Assembly: GCF_000511175.1 (NCBI RefSeq)
Contig: NZ_KI866530.1
Span: 2,518,934-2,582,933, forward strand
Length of the DNA stretch: 64,000 nucleotides
Source: Sediminibacterium salmoneum NBRC 103935
GTDB lineage: Bacteria > Bacteroidota > Bacteroidia > Chitinophagales > Chitinophagaceae
Direction of reading: 5' to 3'
Shown: positions 45,526 through 53,758 of the stretch, piece after piece
How positions within the stretch are numbered: the stretch's first letter is position 1
How the letters are laid out: each line of letters opens with the position of its first letter
Notes under the pieces: generated by a model
Databases searched by the model: none
What the model saw: only the letters and a program-made list of their open reading frames with translations
What the model was told of the DNA's origin: nothing
Program-made: the position numbers and the translations under genes

Positions 45526-46829
45526 GCTTTTCTTACAATCTCCGCACCCAAACTTTGTAAACGTTTATCTATAAACTGATACCCGCGGTCAATCTGTTCA
45601 ATATTCTGAATGGTGCTTTTTCCTTCTGCGCTGAGTGCTGCAATCAGGAGTGCCTGTCCGGCTCTGATATCGGGGCTACTCATAGTAATACCTCTTAAGG
45701 TATTTCTTCTGCCAAGTCCAATTACGGTGGCTCTGTGTGGATCACACAAAATAATCTGTGCGCCCATATCAATCAATTTGTCTGTAAAGAACAAACGGCT
45801 TTCAAACATTTTCTGGTGGATTAAAACCGATCCGATTGCCTGGGTGGCTACCACCAATACAATACTCAACAAGTCTGGTGTAAAACCCGGCCATGGATGA
45901 TCGGAAATAGTAAGGATACCTCCGTCCATAAAAGTTTGTATGGTATAAGATTCCTGTGAAGGAATATAAATATCATCATCCTGTATGCTAAACTGAATAC
46001 CGAGTTGTTGAAATTTTTCCGGAATAATACCCAGGTGTTCAACCCCTGCATTTTTTATCGTGATTTCACTTTTGGTCATGGCAGCCAATCCAATAAAACT
46101 GCCGATTTCAATCATGTCTGGAAGTAGTCGGTGTTCTGTGCCACCCAGCGTTTCTACTCCCTCAATAACCAATAAATTACTGCCGATACCGCTGATTTTA
46201 GCTCCCATTCTATTCAGCATACTGCACAACTGCTGTAAGTAAGGTTCGCAGGCTGCATTGTAAATGGTGGTTTTGCCTTCCGCTAAAACAGCAGCCATTA
46301 CTATATTGGCTGTACCTGTTACAGAAGGTTCGTCCAGTAACATATAGCAACCTTTTAATGCAGGCGTGCTTAAAGTGAAACAACCAATGTTTTCATCATA
46401 GGCATAATGAGCACCTAATTTTTGAAAACCGATGATATGGGTATCTAATCTTCTTCTTCCGATTTTATCTCCACCAGGTTTGGGCAGGTAGGCTTTCTTA
46501 AATCTTGCCAGCAAGGGTCCGGCCAACATTACACTGCCTCTGAGCCTGCCGCTTTTTTTTCTGAAATCTTCTGATGCCAGATAGTCTACCTGTATATCGT
46601 TGGCTTGAAACTGATACGTATCCTGATTAATGCGGTTGACCACAACCCCCATTTCCTGCAATAACTCAATGAGTAGGTTCACATCCAGAATATCCGGAAT
46701 ATTCGAAATGGTTACCCGCTCTTTGGTTAATACAACCGCAGACAGAATTTGCAATGCTTCGTTTTTGGCACCTTGCGGAACAATGCTGCCTTTTAACTGC
46801 TTGCCACCTATTACTTCAAAAATACTCAT
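45522..46829 (-). CDS. murA: UDP-N-acetylglucosamine 1-carboxyvinyltransferase MurA (Asp type)
   Basis: It catalyses the first committed step of peptidoglycan synthesis, transferring enolpyruvate to UDP-GlcNAc. The 435-residue length is normal. The active-site loop reads PKPGGDKIGRRRLDTH: residue D121 stands where most enzymes have the fosfomycin-reactive cysteine (C115 in E. coli). An Asp at this position, as in Mycobacterium and Chlamydia, retains activity and gives insensitivity to fosfomycin. The gene is the middle of a three-gene run: DUF4290 (7 nt upstream) and the plug-like gene (4-nt overlap). Confidence 0.94.
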   Translation of the reverse strand: MSIFEVIGGKQLKGSIVPQGAKNEALQILSAVVLTKERVTISNIPDILDVNLLIELLQEMGVVVNRINQDTYQFQANDIQVDYLASEDFRKKSGRLRGSVMLAGPLLARFKKAYLPKPGGDKIGRRRLDTHIIGFQKLGAHYAYDENIGCFTLSTPALKGCYMLLDEPSVTGTANIVMAAVLAEGKTTIYNAACEPYLQQLCSMLNRMGAKISGIGSNLLVIEGVETLGGTEHRLLPDMIEIGSFIGLAAMTKSEITIKNAGVEHLGIIPEKFQQLGIQFSIQDDDIYIPSQESYTIQTFMDGGILTISDHPWPGFTPDLLSIVLVVATQAIGSVLIHQKMFESRLFFTDKLIDMGAQIILCDPHRATVIGLGRRNTLRGITMSSPDIRAGQALLIAALSAEGKSTIQNIEQIDRGYQFIDKRLQSLGAEIVRKA

Positions 46830-46835
46830 GAAATA

Positions 46836-47597
46836 TTAATAGCGTTTCTTGAATCCACCGCCCTGGTTGCGATTGCCGCCACCCTGGTTTCTTGAATCAT
46901 TTCGCTGACCGCCGCCCTGATTGCGGTTGCCGCCTCCGCCTTGGTTTCTTGAATCGTTGCGTTGTCCGCCACCACCCTGGTTTCTGTTTCTTCCACCAAA
47001 GTTTTGCTTCCATCTGCCACCGCTTCTGGCTGGATAATCATCGCGTTCAAAAGGCTGATTGCGGTGCTTGATATAAGGCGTATTGCTAAACTCTAACTGA
47101 CCACCGGTAATTTGATCCAACTCGGAACGGATGGCATCGTCGTGTACCAGTTCCTTGTGCCAGTTACTATATGACAACTTCATATAATAGGCAATGGCGT
47201 TGGCAAATCCTGCTTTTTTCTCCGGATCTTCTTCTTTCAAAGCCTTATCTATTACCACTTCCAGGTTCTTACCCAAATGTGCGTATCTGGGATTGCGCTT
47301 TGGATAAGGCAAGGGATCTGGTTTAAGCTTATAGGTTTCTTTCTGTGGTATGGGATAAGGACTGTCTACATCCAGCGTGAAGTTGCTGATGAAAAATAAA
47401 TGATCCCATAATTTATGCCTGAAGTCTTCTACGTTCTTCAGGTGAGGGTTTAAAAATCCCATGAGCTCAATAACCGCTTGTGCCTGTTTTTGTCTCTTTT
47501 CTCTGTCTTCAATTGTGAGGAGGTAATCCACCATCTTCTGTACGTGTCTTCCGTACTCCTTCATTCCCAGGAGTTTCCTGGAGGTATTATATTCCAT
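46836..47597 (-). CDS. DUF4290 family protein with Gly/Asn/Arg-rich tail
   Basis: A protein of 253 residues of the Bacteroidota family DUF4290. The N-terminal ~200 residues are folded and mostly helical (MEYNTSRKLLGMKEYGRHV; GFLNPHLKNVEDFRHKLWDH). The last ~60 residues are low complexity, with units such as QRNDSRNQGGG and NRNQGGG repeated, a basic tail resembling RGG-type RNA-binding tails. Function is unknown. It is the first gene of the operon with murA. The start at 47597 is set by family N terminus and a -7 box upstream; the frame is open further but that part is antisense to pheS. Confidence 0.8.
   Translation of the reverse strand: MEYNTSRKLLGMKEYGRHVQKMVDYLLTIEDREKRQKQAQAVIELMGFLNPHLKNVEDFRHKLWDHLFFISNFTLDVDSPYPIPQKETYKLKPDPLPYPKRNPRYAHLGKNLEVVIDKALKEEDPEKKAGFANAIAYYMKLSYSNWHKELVHDDAIRSELDQITGGQLEFSNTPYIKHRNQPFERDDYPARSGGRWKQNFGGRNRNQGGGGQRNDSRNQGGGGNRNQGGGQRNDSRNQGGGNRNQGGGFKKRY
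46850..46990. repeat. Imperfect tandem repeats in the DUF4290 tail
   Basis: About two and a half imperfect copies of a unit of roughly 54-57 bp encode QRNDSRNQGGG followed by NRNQGGG. Length variation between strains is likely. This is coding repeat sequence, not a CRISPR array. Confidence 0.7.
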
Positions 47598-47619
47598 GTA
47601 AAATTGCTTGATGCAGCAA

Positions 47620-47627
47620 CAAATATA
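47620..47627 (-). promoter_or_regulatory. -7 promoter box of the DUF4290-murA operon
   Basis: On the minus strand TATATTTG fits TAnnTTTG and lies 22 nt before the DUF4290 start. It is interleaved with the divergent pheS promoter. No clear -33 element. Confidence 0.5.
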
Positions 47628-47633
47628 AGTTTT

Positions 47634-47641
47634 TATCTTCG
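47634..47641 (+). promoter_or_regulatory. -7 promoter box of pheS
   Basis: TATCTTCG is one base off the TAnnTTTG consensus. A TTG at 47608-47610 is 23 nt upstream. The box ends 4 nt before the pheS ATG, suggesting a leaderless or very short leader message. Confidence 0.45.
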
Positions 47642-47645
47642 CACC

Positions 47646-48694
47646 ATGGAATCTCTCTTGCAACAAATAAAAGAACACAAAGCAGCCATAGCTGCATTTG
47701 CCGCGAATAATGCCGATGAAGTTGAACAGTTTCGAATCAAATGGTTGGGCACCAAGGGTTTGGTGAAAGCCATCATGGGCGAAATGCGAAATGTTCCGAA
47801 TGAACAAAAAAGGAATTTGGTCAGATTCTGAACGAGTTCAAACTCTTTGCTGAAGCGCGTTTTCAGGAGTTGCAGGATCAGTTTGAAGGGGCAGCGCCAG
47901 CTGCTGTGTCCAATACACAGGACTTTTCTTTACCAGGCGATCCGGTTGCTGTAGGTAGCCGACATCCTTTAACATTGGTAAGAAATGAAATGGTATCCAT
48001 CTTTAAAAGACTGGGATTCTCTGTTGCAGAAGGCCCTGAGATTGAAGACGACTGGCACAATTTCGGTGCAATGAATTTACCCGAAGACCATCCTGCCCGT
48101 GATATGCAGGATACTTTTTATATTAAAAAACCAGAAGATGGCAATGGTCCTACCTGGTTATTGAGAACCCATACCAGTAGTGTTCAGGCAAGGGTGATGG
48201 AAAACCAGAAGCCGCCAATACGCGTGATTTGCCCTGGCAGGGTATACCGCAATGAAACGGTAAGTGCCCGTGCCCATTGCTTTTTTCATCAGGTAGAGGG
48301 ATTATATATTGACGAGAACGTAAGCTTTGCCGATTTAAAACAAACCCTCTATTTCTTTGTGCAGGAAATGTTTGGCAAAGATGTGAAAGTTCGTTTCAGA
48401 CCCAGTTATTTCCCATTCACAGAGCCCAGTGCTGAAATGGATATCAGCTGTTTAATCTGTGAAGGAAAGGGCTGTAATATCTGCAAACATACAGGCTGGG
48501 TTGAAATTTTAGGAAGCGGCATGGTACATCCGAAAGTGTTGGAAAACTTTGGCATCGATTCTAATAAATACACGGGATTTGCCTTTGGTATGGGCGTGGA
48601 AAGAATTACGCAGTTAAAGTACCAGGTGAACGATTTGCGTTTGTATTCGCAGAATGATATCCGATTCCTGAAGCAGTTTACCGGAGTTGTTTAA
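47646..48694 (+). CDS. pheS: Phenylalanine-tRNA ligase alpha subunit, frameshifted in this sequence
   Basis: PheS charges tRNA-Phe together with PheT. The frame from ATG 47646 encodes the N-terminal coiled-coil start ([20 protein letters not shown]) and ends prematurely after RNLVRF. The rest continues in the +1 frame from 47822 on, with the class II motifs: [30 protein letters not shown] and [10 protein letters not shown]. The A6 tract at 47816-47821 needs one more A to give [15 protein letters not shown] and a normal protein of about 349 residues. Since pheS is essential and no second copy is visible, the simplest reading is a one-base sequencing or assembly error; transcriptional slippage is an alternative. 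Confidence 0.9.
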
Positions 48695-48764
48695 TCTTTT
48701 AGTCGGTTTTTTGCTGAGATGATGAATATTTAGAAGGCTTCTTCAGAATATTAGGGTTGGTAGA

Positions 48765-49807
48765 TTCAAGTTTTTAACGCAACAATAGTTCTTTAAATTT
48801 TTCTTTTGGTGTTGACCAGTCAAGCGTTTTTCTAGGCCTTTCATTTAAAAGCTTTTGAACATGCTTGATTTCTTTCCGGGTAAACTTACTAAAATCAGTT
48901 TGTTTAGGAAAGAAGTCCCTGATTAACATATTGGTGTTTTCATTAGTTCCTCTTTGCCATGGGCTGTGAGGATCGCAGAAGTACACCTGCATATTGGTTT
49001 GTTTGGTAAAGAGTTTGTGTTCGCTCATCTCTTTGCCTCTATCATAGGTTAGTGTCACAGTCATTTGACTAGGCAATGTTTTTAGTTCTTTGGCAAACGC
49101 TTTTCGTACTGAAGGTGCATCCTTTGCTTTTAAAGGCACTAGGATGACGGTTCTGGTAGTTCGTTCCACAATAGTCCCAATGGCACTCTTGTGATCCTTA
49201 CCCATAATCAAATCACCTTCCCAGTGGCCAGGTATAATTCTATCCTCAACCTCCTTAGGACGTTCATGGATGCTAATCATATCTGCTATTTTGCCTCTTG
49301 AGTCAGTAGTTAGTTTGCGATTCTTTCGTAAACGTTTCTTCTGCCTTAGATAGCCAATAAGCTCCTTGCGGAGCTCACCTTTTGGTAACAAGTACAGATA
49401 AGTGTAAATGGTTTCGTGACTGGCTTGCATATGCTTTTTTGTTGGGTAAAGCTTTTTTAACTCATTGCTGATTTGTTGTGGTGACCAGCGGAGTTTAAGC
49501 TTAGTAACAATAAAGCTATACAGTTTTGGTGTTGTAGCAATTCTGCATTTATCATTCCTTTTTCGGGAAAGATAATCGGCACAATGTTGTGCTAACCATG
49601 CCTTGTAACGGGTTCCACTATTGGAGAAGGGCTTTAACTCCCTACTAATAGTACTTACCTGACGGTTTAAACAAAGAGCTATTGATCGTAAACTTTTGCC
49701 CTGTGAAAGGTATTGACCAATCAATTCCCTTTCATTGATACTTAACCTTTGATATTTATTCATAACAACAATTTAACTTAGTTAAACTGTTGCATTAAAA
49801 ACTTGAA
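48765..49807. mobile_element. Complete IS30-family insertion sequence
   Basis: Terminal inverted repeats of 20 bp bound a 1043-bp element: TTCAAGTTTTTAACGCAACA at 48765-48784 and its reverse complement with one mismatch at 49788-49807. A single transposase gene fills the inside, and its stop codon lies within the left repeat. No convincing target duplication could be identified at the edges. It inserted 70 bp after pheS and upstream of the desaturase gene. Confidence 0.88.
48774..49763 (-). CDS. IS30-family transposase
   Basis: A 329-residue intact transposase. The N terminus is a helix-turn-helix (LSINERELIGQYLSQGKSLR; ALCLNRQVSTISRELK). The DDE catalytic core shows the first Asp in WEGDLIMGKDH, the second in TLTYDRGKEMSEH and the Glu in RGTNENTNMLIRDFFP, the usual IS30 spacing. 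The typical C-terminal LNERPRKTLDWSTP motif is present. It should be active unless the lack of a clear target duplication hides a lesion at an end. Confidence 0.95.
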   Translation of the reverse strand: MNKYQRLSINERELIGQYLSQGKSLRSIALCLNRQVSTISRELKPFSNSGTRYKAWLAQHCADYLSRKRNDKCRIATTPKLYSFIVTKLKLRWSPQQISNELKKLYPTKKHMQASHETIYTYLYLLPKGELRKELIGYLRQKKRLRKNRKLTTDSRGKIADMISIHERPKEVEDRIIPGHWEGDLIMGKDHKSAIGTIVERTTRTVILVPLKAKDAPSVRKAFAKELKTLPSQMTVTLTYDRGKEMSEHKLFTKQTNMQVYFCDPHSPWQRGTNENTNMLIRDFFPKQTDFSKFTRKEIKHVQKLLNERPRKTLDWSTPKEKFKELLLR

Positions 49808-49861
49808 GCTGAGGTTTGATTAAATGAATGGTTATATTCATTTTCTAACCTATTGATATTC

Positions 49862-50656
49862 ATGCTTGCTATTCTAGTATTTTTCTTTGCCCATTGGTTC
49901 GGTTCCTTGTTTTTTCATTCTTTTTTTCTGCACCGTTTTGCTTCTCATAAAATGTATGAGTTGTCTAAAAACTGGGAGCGTTTTTTTTATCTCAGCACCT
50001 GGTTTGTGCAGGGCTCTTCGTTTTTAGTGCCCAGGGCATATGGGGTGATGCATCGCATGCATCATGCGTACAGTGACACTGAACAAGATCCACACTCACC
50101 GCACTTTTTTAAAGATGTGTATCAAATGATGCGGAGTACCATACTTATTTTCAGAAGCTTCTTAACGGGTAAAAGATTGCCTGATCCCCAGTTTACCAAA
50201 GAGTATTTACCCGTATGGGACCGGTTGGACAAATTTGGCCATCATCCATTAACCAGACTGGTCTTTATGGCGGCGTATACCAGTTTTTATATAGTATATG
50301 CACCCAATGCCTGGTGGTTTTTATTATTGCCCATCCATTTTTTAATGGGACCTATACAGGGGGCTGTTGTAAACTGGTGTGGACATAAATATGGTTACAG
50401 TAATTTTGACAATGGTGATCATTCTAAAAATAGTTCACCCTGGGGTATCTTATTGATGGGGGAACTTTTCCAGAACAATCATCATTATGCTAAGGATGAT
50501 GCCAATTTTGCTAAAAAATGGTTTGAGTTTGATTTGACTTTTTTAATTATGCGGGGCTTTCATGCAATAGGAATCATCCAATTAAACCCAGTTCATTTGC
50601 CTCCGGTAAAAGATATTCAATCCTCATCTGAATCCGGATTAACCGCAACCCACTAA
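49862..50656 (+). CDS. Membrane fatty acid desaturase
   Basis: A 264-residue acyl-CoA/acyl-lipid desaturase-type membrane di-iron enzyme. The three histidine boxes are HRFASH (HxxxxH), HRMHHA (HxxHH) and QNNHHY. Hydrophobic segments flank them in the usual way. The first residue of the third box is Gln where many delta-9 desaturases have His. It introduces a cis double bond in acyl chains, adjusting membrane fluidity. The ATG at 49862 is chosen over a TTG nine bases upstream. It ends 9 nt before recO. The IS30 element lies just upstream and may have changed its expression. Confidence 0.9.
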   Translation: MLAILVFFFAHWFGSLFFHSFFLHRFASHKMYELSKNWERFFYLSTWFVQGSSFLVPRAYGVMHRMHHAYSDTEQDPHSPHFFKDVYQMMRSTILIFRSFLTGKRLPDPQFTKEYLPVWDRLDKFGHHPLTRLVFMAAYTSFYIVYAPNAWWFLLLPIHFLMGPIQGAVVNWCGHKYGYSNFDNGDHSKNSSPWGILLMGELFQNNHHYAKDDANFAKKWFEFDLTFLIMRGFHAIGIIQLNPVHLPPVKDIQSSSESGLTATH

Positions 50657-50665
50657 ATTGCATGC

Positions 50666-51409
50666 ATGAGCACGGTGCATTCAACCCGGGGTGTGGTATT
50701 GCGAACCATTAAATACGGTGATTCCAGTATCATTACTTCTATTTACACAGAATTGTTTGGAATACAACAATACCTGGTTAAAGGAGTGCGCCAAAGCAGT
50801 AAGACTTCTGCGGGCAAAGCCAGTTATTTTAATCCGGCTGCCATTCTGGAATTACAGGTTTACCACAACGAACTCAAGCAATTGCAATTCATTAAAGAGT
50901 TTCGCTGGGCGTATTTATATGAGTCGGTATTGTTTAATGTAGTTAAGAATACAGTGGCTATCTATGTGATGGAATTGTTGCAGCATAGCTTAAAACAACC
51001 CGAAGCCAATCCGGAACTCTATTATTTAATTGAAGATACCCTGAAGCAGCTCGATCGTGGAAACCCAACGCTGACGGGTAATCTGCCACTATACTTTACT
51101 TTGCATTTGGCTGCAGAACTGGGTTTTCAGTTACAGGGAAATTATACAACAGAAACCGCTGTTTTAGATTTACAGGAGGGCGTATTTGTTTCGCAAATAC
51201 CGCTGCATCCTTATTATTTAGCTGGTCAACTGGCAGAAATTACTTCAACAATAGCAGGTCTGAATTTTTATAACGAACTGGAAACTATTTCATTGAATAA
51301 AAATATCCGCAGACAATTGCTCGAAGCCTATCAGCAATACCTGTCTTTGCATATTGCTGGTTTCGGGCAAATGAAAAGCTTCGCCATTTTGCAAGAGGTA
51401 TTGGCTTAA
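50666..51409 (+). CDS. recO: DNA repair protein RecO
   Basis: A 247-residue protein with the N-terminal OB-fold segment STRGVVLRTIKYGDSSIITS, typical of RecO, which helps load RecA at gaps with RecR. The later helical part matches the family in length. It follows the desaturase gene by 9 nt and converges on the amidohydrolase gene. The zinc-binding cysteines of some RecO proteins are absent, as in other Bacteroidota members. Confidence 0.9.
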   Translation: MSTVHSTRGVVLRTIKYGDSSIITSIYTELFGIQQYLVKGVRQSSKTSAGKASYFNPAAILELQVYHNELKQLQFIKEFRWAYLYESVLFNVVKNTVAIYVMELLQHSLKQPEANPELYYLIEDTLKQLDRGNPTLTGNLPLYFTLHLAAELGFQLQGNYTTETAVLDLQEGVFVSQIPLHPYYLAGQLAEITSTIAGLNFYNELETISLNKNIRRQLLEAYQQYLSLHIAGFGQMKSFAILQEVLA

Positions 51410-51413
51410 ATGA

Positions 51414-52637
51414 TCAGATTAATCTTTTAACGGTTGCCTCTCCAATCGTTTGGTTGGGTCCAATATTTTCCAATACGATAATACCAGGCTTTTTGCCGGG
51501 TGTAAATGAGCCGAATTGTGCATCCATCTGTAAAGCCTCTGCGCCATTGCTGGTAGCCCATTTCAGAATTTCATTTAAAGGAATCATTGGAAAATTTTTG
51601 GCAATGGTTTGTATTTCGGATAAAATACTCAATTGATGATTGCTCGACAAACTATCGGTGCCTAAAACAATGTTTGCGTTTTTACTTCTGAGCATTTCAA
51701 TGGGCGGCAGTGCATTTTCTATATAAAGATTGGCATTTACGCATAGTGCATAAAAGAGCGACTGCTCATGTGCTGCAGCGGTAGCAGCTGCAAAATCCAT
51801 ATCCGCTTCTGTTGTGGTGGTATTGTGCACCAGCAATACATTTTTTGCTTTTTGTAGCCGGGGGAAGTAAGACGGCAGGCTATTCTTACCCGTCGGCGTA
51901 AAATGGGCCTGATCTATATTCATGGCCTGGTACATCTGTACAAAGTCTCCGCTTCCTTTCAGGAATAACTCGTTTTCTGCGGGTGTCTCCTGGTTATGTA
52001 TGGTTACCGTATTGCCTTCAAAATGGGGCATCATCATTTCCCAGAGTTCTTCAGATACAGAATAAGGCGCGTGCGGACTGAAGGATGTTTGCAGCGGGTT
52101 AAGCATACGATGCGGCAACTTCGGTGAAGCGTCAGTTGTAATCCCCCTGAACTGTTCCATTACTTTTTGTGCATTACTGAACCGGGGTTCGGCTATTTCC
52201 GGTTTCCATCCACTGATTTCTACAAATGTGTAATAAGCCAGGTTGCGTTTGGCTTTTTGAGCCGCGGTTAACTGGTTGTTACTGATATCGCCTACGACTA
52301 CAATGCCTGATTCTAACATATGGGCTTCCGCTTTTGCAATGGCTTCCAGTATTTCTTCTTCAGGATGGTGTCTGTCGCTAACAATTTTTAAAATGAACTC
52401 AGGTAGTCCGGTATGTTCCGGAATTCTTCCTTTCATATGGCTCAATTCCAGGTGACAGTGGGTATTCACAAATCCCGGGCTCAATATACCCTCGACTTCC
52501 CGGATGTCTTCCCCTGCTTCTGACCGGGGCACAATGGCTTCCACCCGTCCCGTTTCGTCTGTTATTAAAACCTGGTTGGCTCCTAAAAACAGCTTTCCAT
52601 CGAATAAATCCTGCCCTGAAAATTGTAAAAATGCCAT
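51414..52637 (-). CDS. Amidohydrolase family protein (cytosine deaminase-like)
   Basis: A metal-dependent hydrolase of about 407 residues. The metal site is visible as FVNTHCHLELSH (first two histidines), HNQETPAE (third), and LGTDSLSSN (aspartate); a further histidine is in LVHNTTT. It resembles the SsnA/deaminase group, which hydrolyses amino or chloro groups on heterocycles, so the substrate is uncertain. The start at 52637 is set by the family N terminus and by a -7 box ending 5 nt upstream. It is convergent with recO. Confidence 0.85.
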   Translation of the reverse strand: MAFLQFSGQDLFDGKLFLGANQVLITDETGRVEAIVPRSEAGEDIREVEGILSPGFVNTHCHLELSHMKGRIPEHTGLPEFILKIVSDRHHPEEEILEAIAKAEAHMLESGIVVVGDISNNQLTAAQKAKRNLAYYTFVEISGWKPEIAEPRFSNAQKVMEQFRGITTDASPKLPHRMLNPLQTSFSPHAPYSVSEELWEMMMPHFEGNTVTIHNQETPAENELFLKGSGDFVQMYQAMNIDQAHFTPTGKNSLPSYFPRLQKAKNVLLVHNTTTTEADMDFAAATAAAHEQSLFYALCVNANLYIENALPPIEMLRSKNANIVLGTDSLSSNHQLSILSEIQTIAKNFPMIPLNEILKWATSNGAEALQMDAQFGSFTPGKKPGIIVLENIGPNQTIGEATVKRLI

Positions 52638-52642
52638 ATCTG

Positions 52643-52670
52643 CAAAGGTAGATGAAAAAAACTTGCACAA
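52643..52670 (-). promoter_or_regulatory. Promoter of the amidohydrolase gene
   Basis: On the minus strand TTG (52670-52668) and TACCTTTG (52650-52643) are 17 nt apart, a full match to the Bacteroidota consensus. The box ends 5 nt before the ATG, so the message is probably leaderless or nearly so. Confidence 0.65.
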
Positions 52671-52732
52671 ATTTTTATTGAAAATCAATGAATTATGAAT
52701 AGTGCTCTCAAAATAGTTCCCTTATTTCTTGG

Positions 52733-52759
52733 TTGTTCCATTGCCAATGCAGACCTTTG
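52733..52759 (+). promoter_or_regulatory. Possible promoter of the rplM operon
   Basis: TTG at 52733-52735 and GACCTTTG at 52752-52759 (one base off TAnnTTTG) are 16 nt apart. The leader to the rplM ATG would be about 66 nt, long enough for ribosomal protein feedback. Confidence 0.35.
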
Positions 52760-52825
52760 CCCTCCCAAAAAATGGGATATTTTAATCGGTGGGATAGCGC
52801 CGATTTCACTTAAAACAACAAGATC

Positions 52826-53269
52826 ATGAGTAAACTTCATTTCACCACCAAGCATGCGAATGCGGCTACCGTTCAACACAACTGGTATGTAGTTGATGGT
52901 ACTAATCAAACCGTGGGACGTATTGCCTCTAAGATTGCTGCTGTACTACGCGGCAAAAACAAAGCTTATTATACTCCACACGTAGACTGTGGCGATTACG
53001 TAATTGTAATTAATGCAGAGAAAGTTGCTTTCACTGGTAATAAGTTAGAAGATAAAGTATACCTAAACTTCTCTGGTTACCCAGGTGGTAAAAAAGAAGA
53101 AGTTGCTGGCAGCTTGTTAAAGCGTCGTCCGGAAGTAATTATGGAAAGAGCTGTGAAAGGCATGTTACCAAAGAATAAATTAGGTCGTAAAATGATCAAA
53201 AAATTATTCGTGTATGCCGGAACTGCACATCCTCATACCGCTCAGCAACCTAAGGAACTTAAATTCTAA
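52826..53269 (+). CDS. rplM: 50S ribosomal protein L13
   Basis: A 147-residue L13, of typical length. Characteristic segments are [31 protein letters not shown], and the C-terminal [20 protein letters not shown]. First gene of the rplM-rpsI-rpsB-tsf run, the usual Bacteroidota order. It is divergent from the amidohydrolase gene. Confidence 0.97.
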   Translation: MSKLHFTTKHANAATVQHNWYVVDGTNQTVGRIASKIAAVLRGKNKAYYTPHVDCGDYVIVINAEKVAFTGNKLEDKVYLNFSGYPGGKKEEVAGSLLKRRPEVIMERAVKGMLPKNKLGRKMIKKLFVYAGTAHPHTAQQPKELKF

Positions 53270-53311
53270 AACATTGTCTGGTAGCAATGCCAGACGCCAA
53301 GCATAAACAAA

Positions 53312-53701
53312 ATGGAAAAACAAAAAAATGCAGTTGGTCGCCGTAAAGAAGCCGTTACACGTGTCTTCATCAGCAAAGGCGAAGGAAAAATAACTGTAAA
53401 CGACAAAGACTACAAAGCTTATTTCCCACTGGTTTATTTACAGAACCAAGTAGAAGCTCCTTTAAAGACTACTGAATTAGAAGGTAAGTTTGATATTATT
53501 ATCAACGCTACCGGTGGTGGTTTAAAAGGTCAGGCTGAAGCAGCTAAATTAGGTATTGCTCGTGCGTTGATTGAGGTGAATCCTGAATTACGTCCTGCAC
53601 TTAAAGCAGCTGGTCAATTGAAGCGTGATCCACGTAGTGTTGAACGTAAGAAATTTGGTCATAAGAAAGCCCGTAGAAGCTACCAGTTCAGTAAGCGTTA
53701 A
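53312..53701 (+). CDS. rpsI: 30S ribosomal protein S9
   Basis: A 129-residue S9 with the N-terminal AVGRRKEAVTRVFI, the central ATGGGLKGQAEAAKLGIARAL and the C-terminal KKFGHKKARRSYQFSKR, whose last basic residues reach the tRNA in the P site. It is 42 nt after rplM and 57 nt before rpsB. Confidence 0.97.
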   Translation: MEKQKNAVGRRKEAVTRVFISKGEGKITVNDKDYKAYFPLVYLQNQVEAPLKTTELEGKFDIIINATGGGLKGQAEAAKLGIARALIEVNPELRPALKAAGQLKRDPRSVERKKFGHKKARRSYQFSKR

Positions 53702-53758
53702 TCGTTGTATTGAATATCTACCTGAAATAAATTTTAAAAAATTATATAATTCACCACA

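Noticed and set aside
46850..46990. Short tandem repeats that might be taken for a CRISPR array
   Set aside because: The units are contiguous, differ in sequence, have no unique spacers and encode Gly/Asn/Arg repeats in frame.
47816..47821. Programmed -1/+1 ribosomal frameshift in pheS
   Set aside because: No slippery heptamer, stimulatory hairpin or precedent in pheS; a missing A in a homopolymer explains it better.
48765..49807. Target site duplication of the IS30 element
   Set aside because: The 2-3 bases on each side do not match convincingly, so none is reported.
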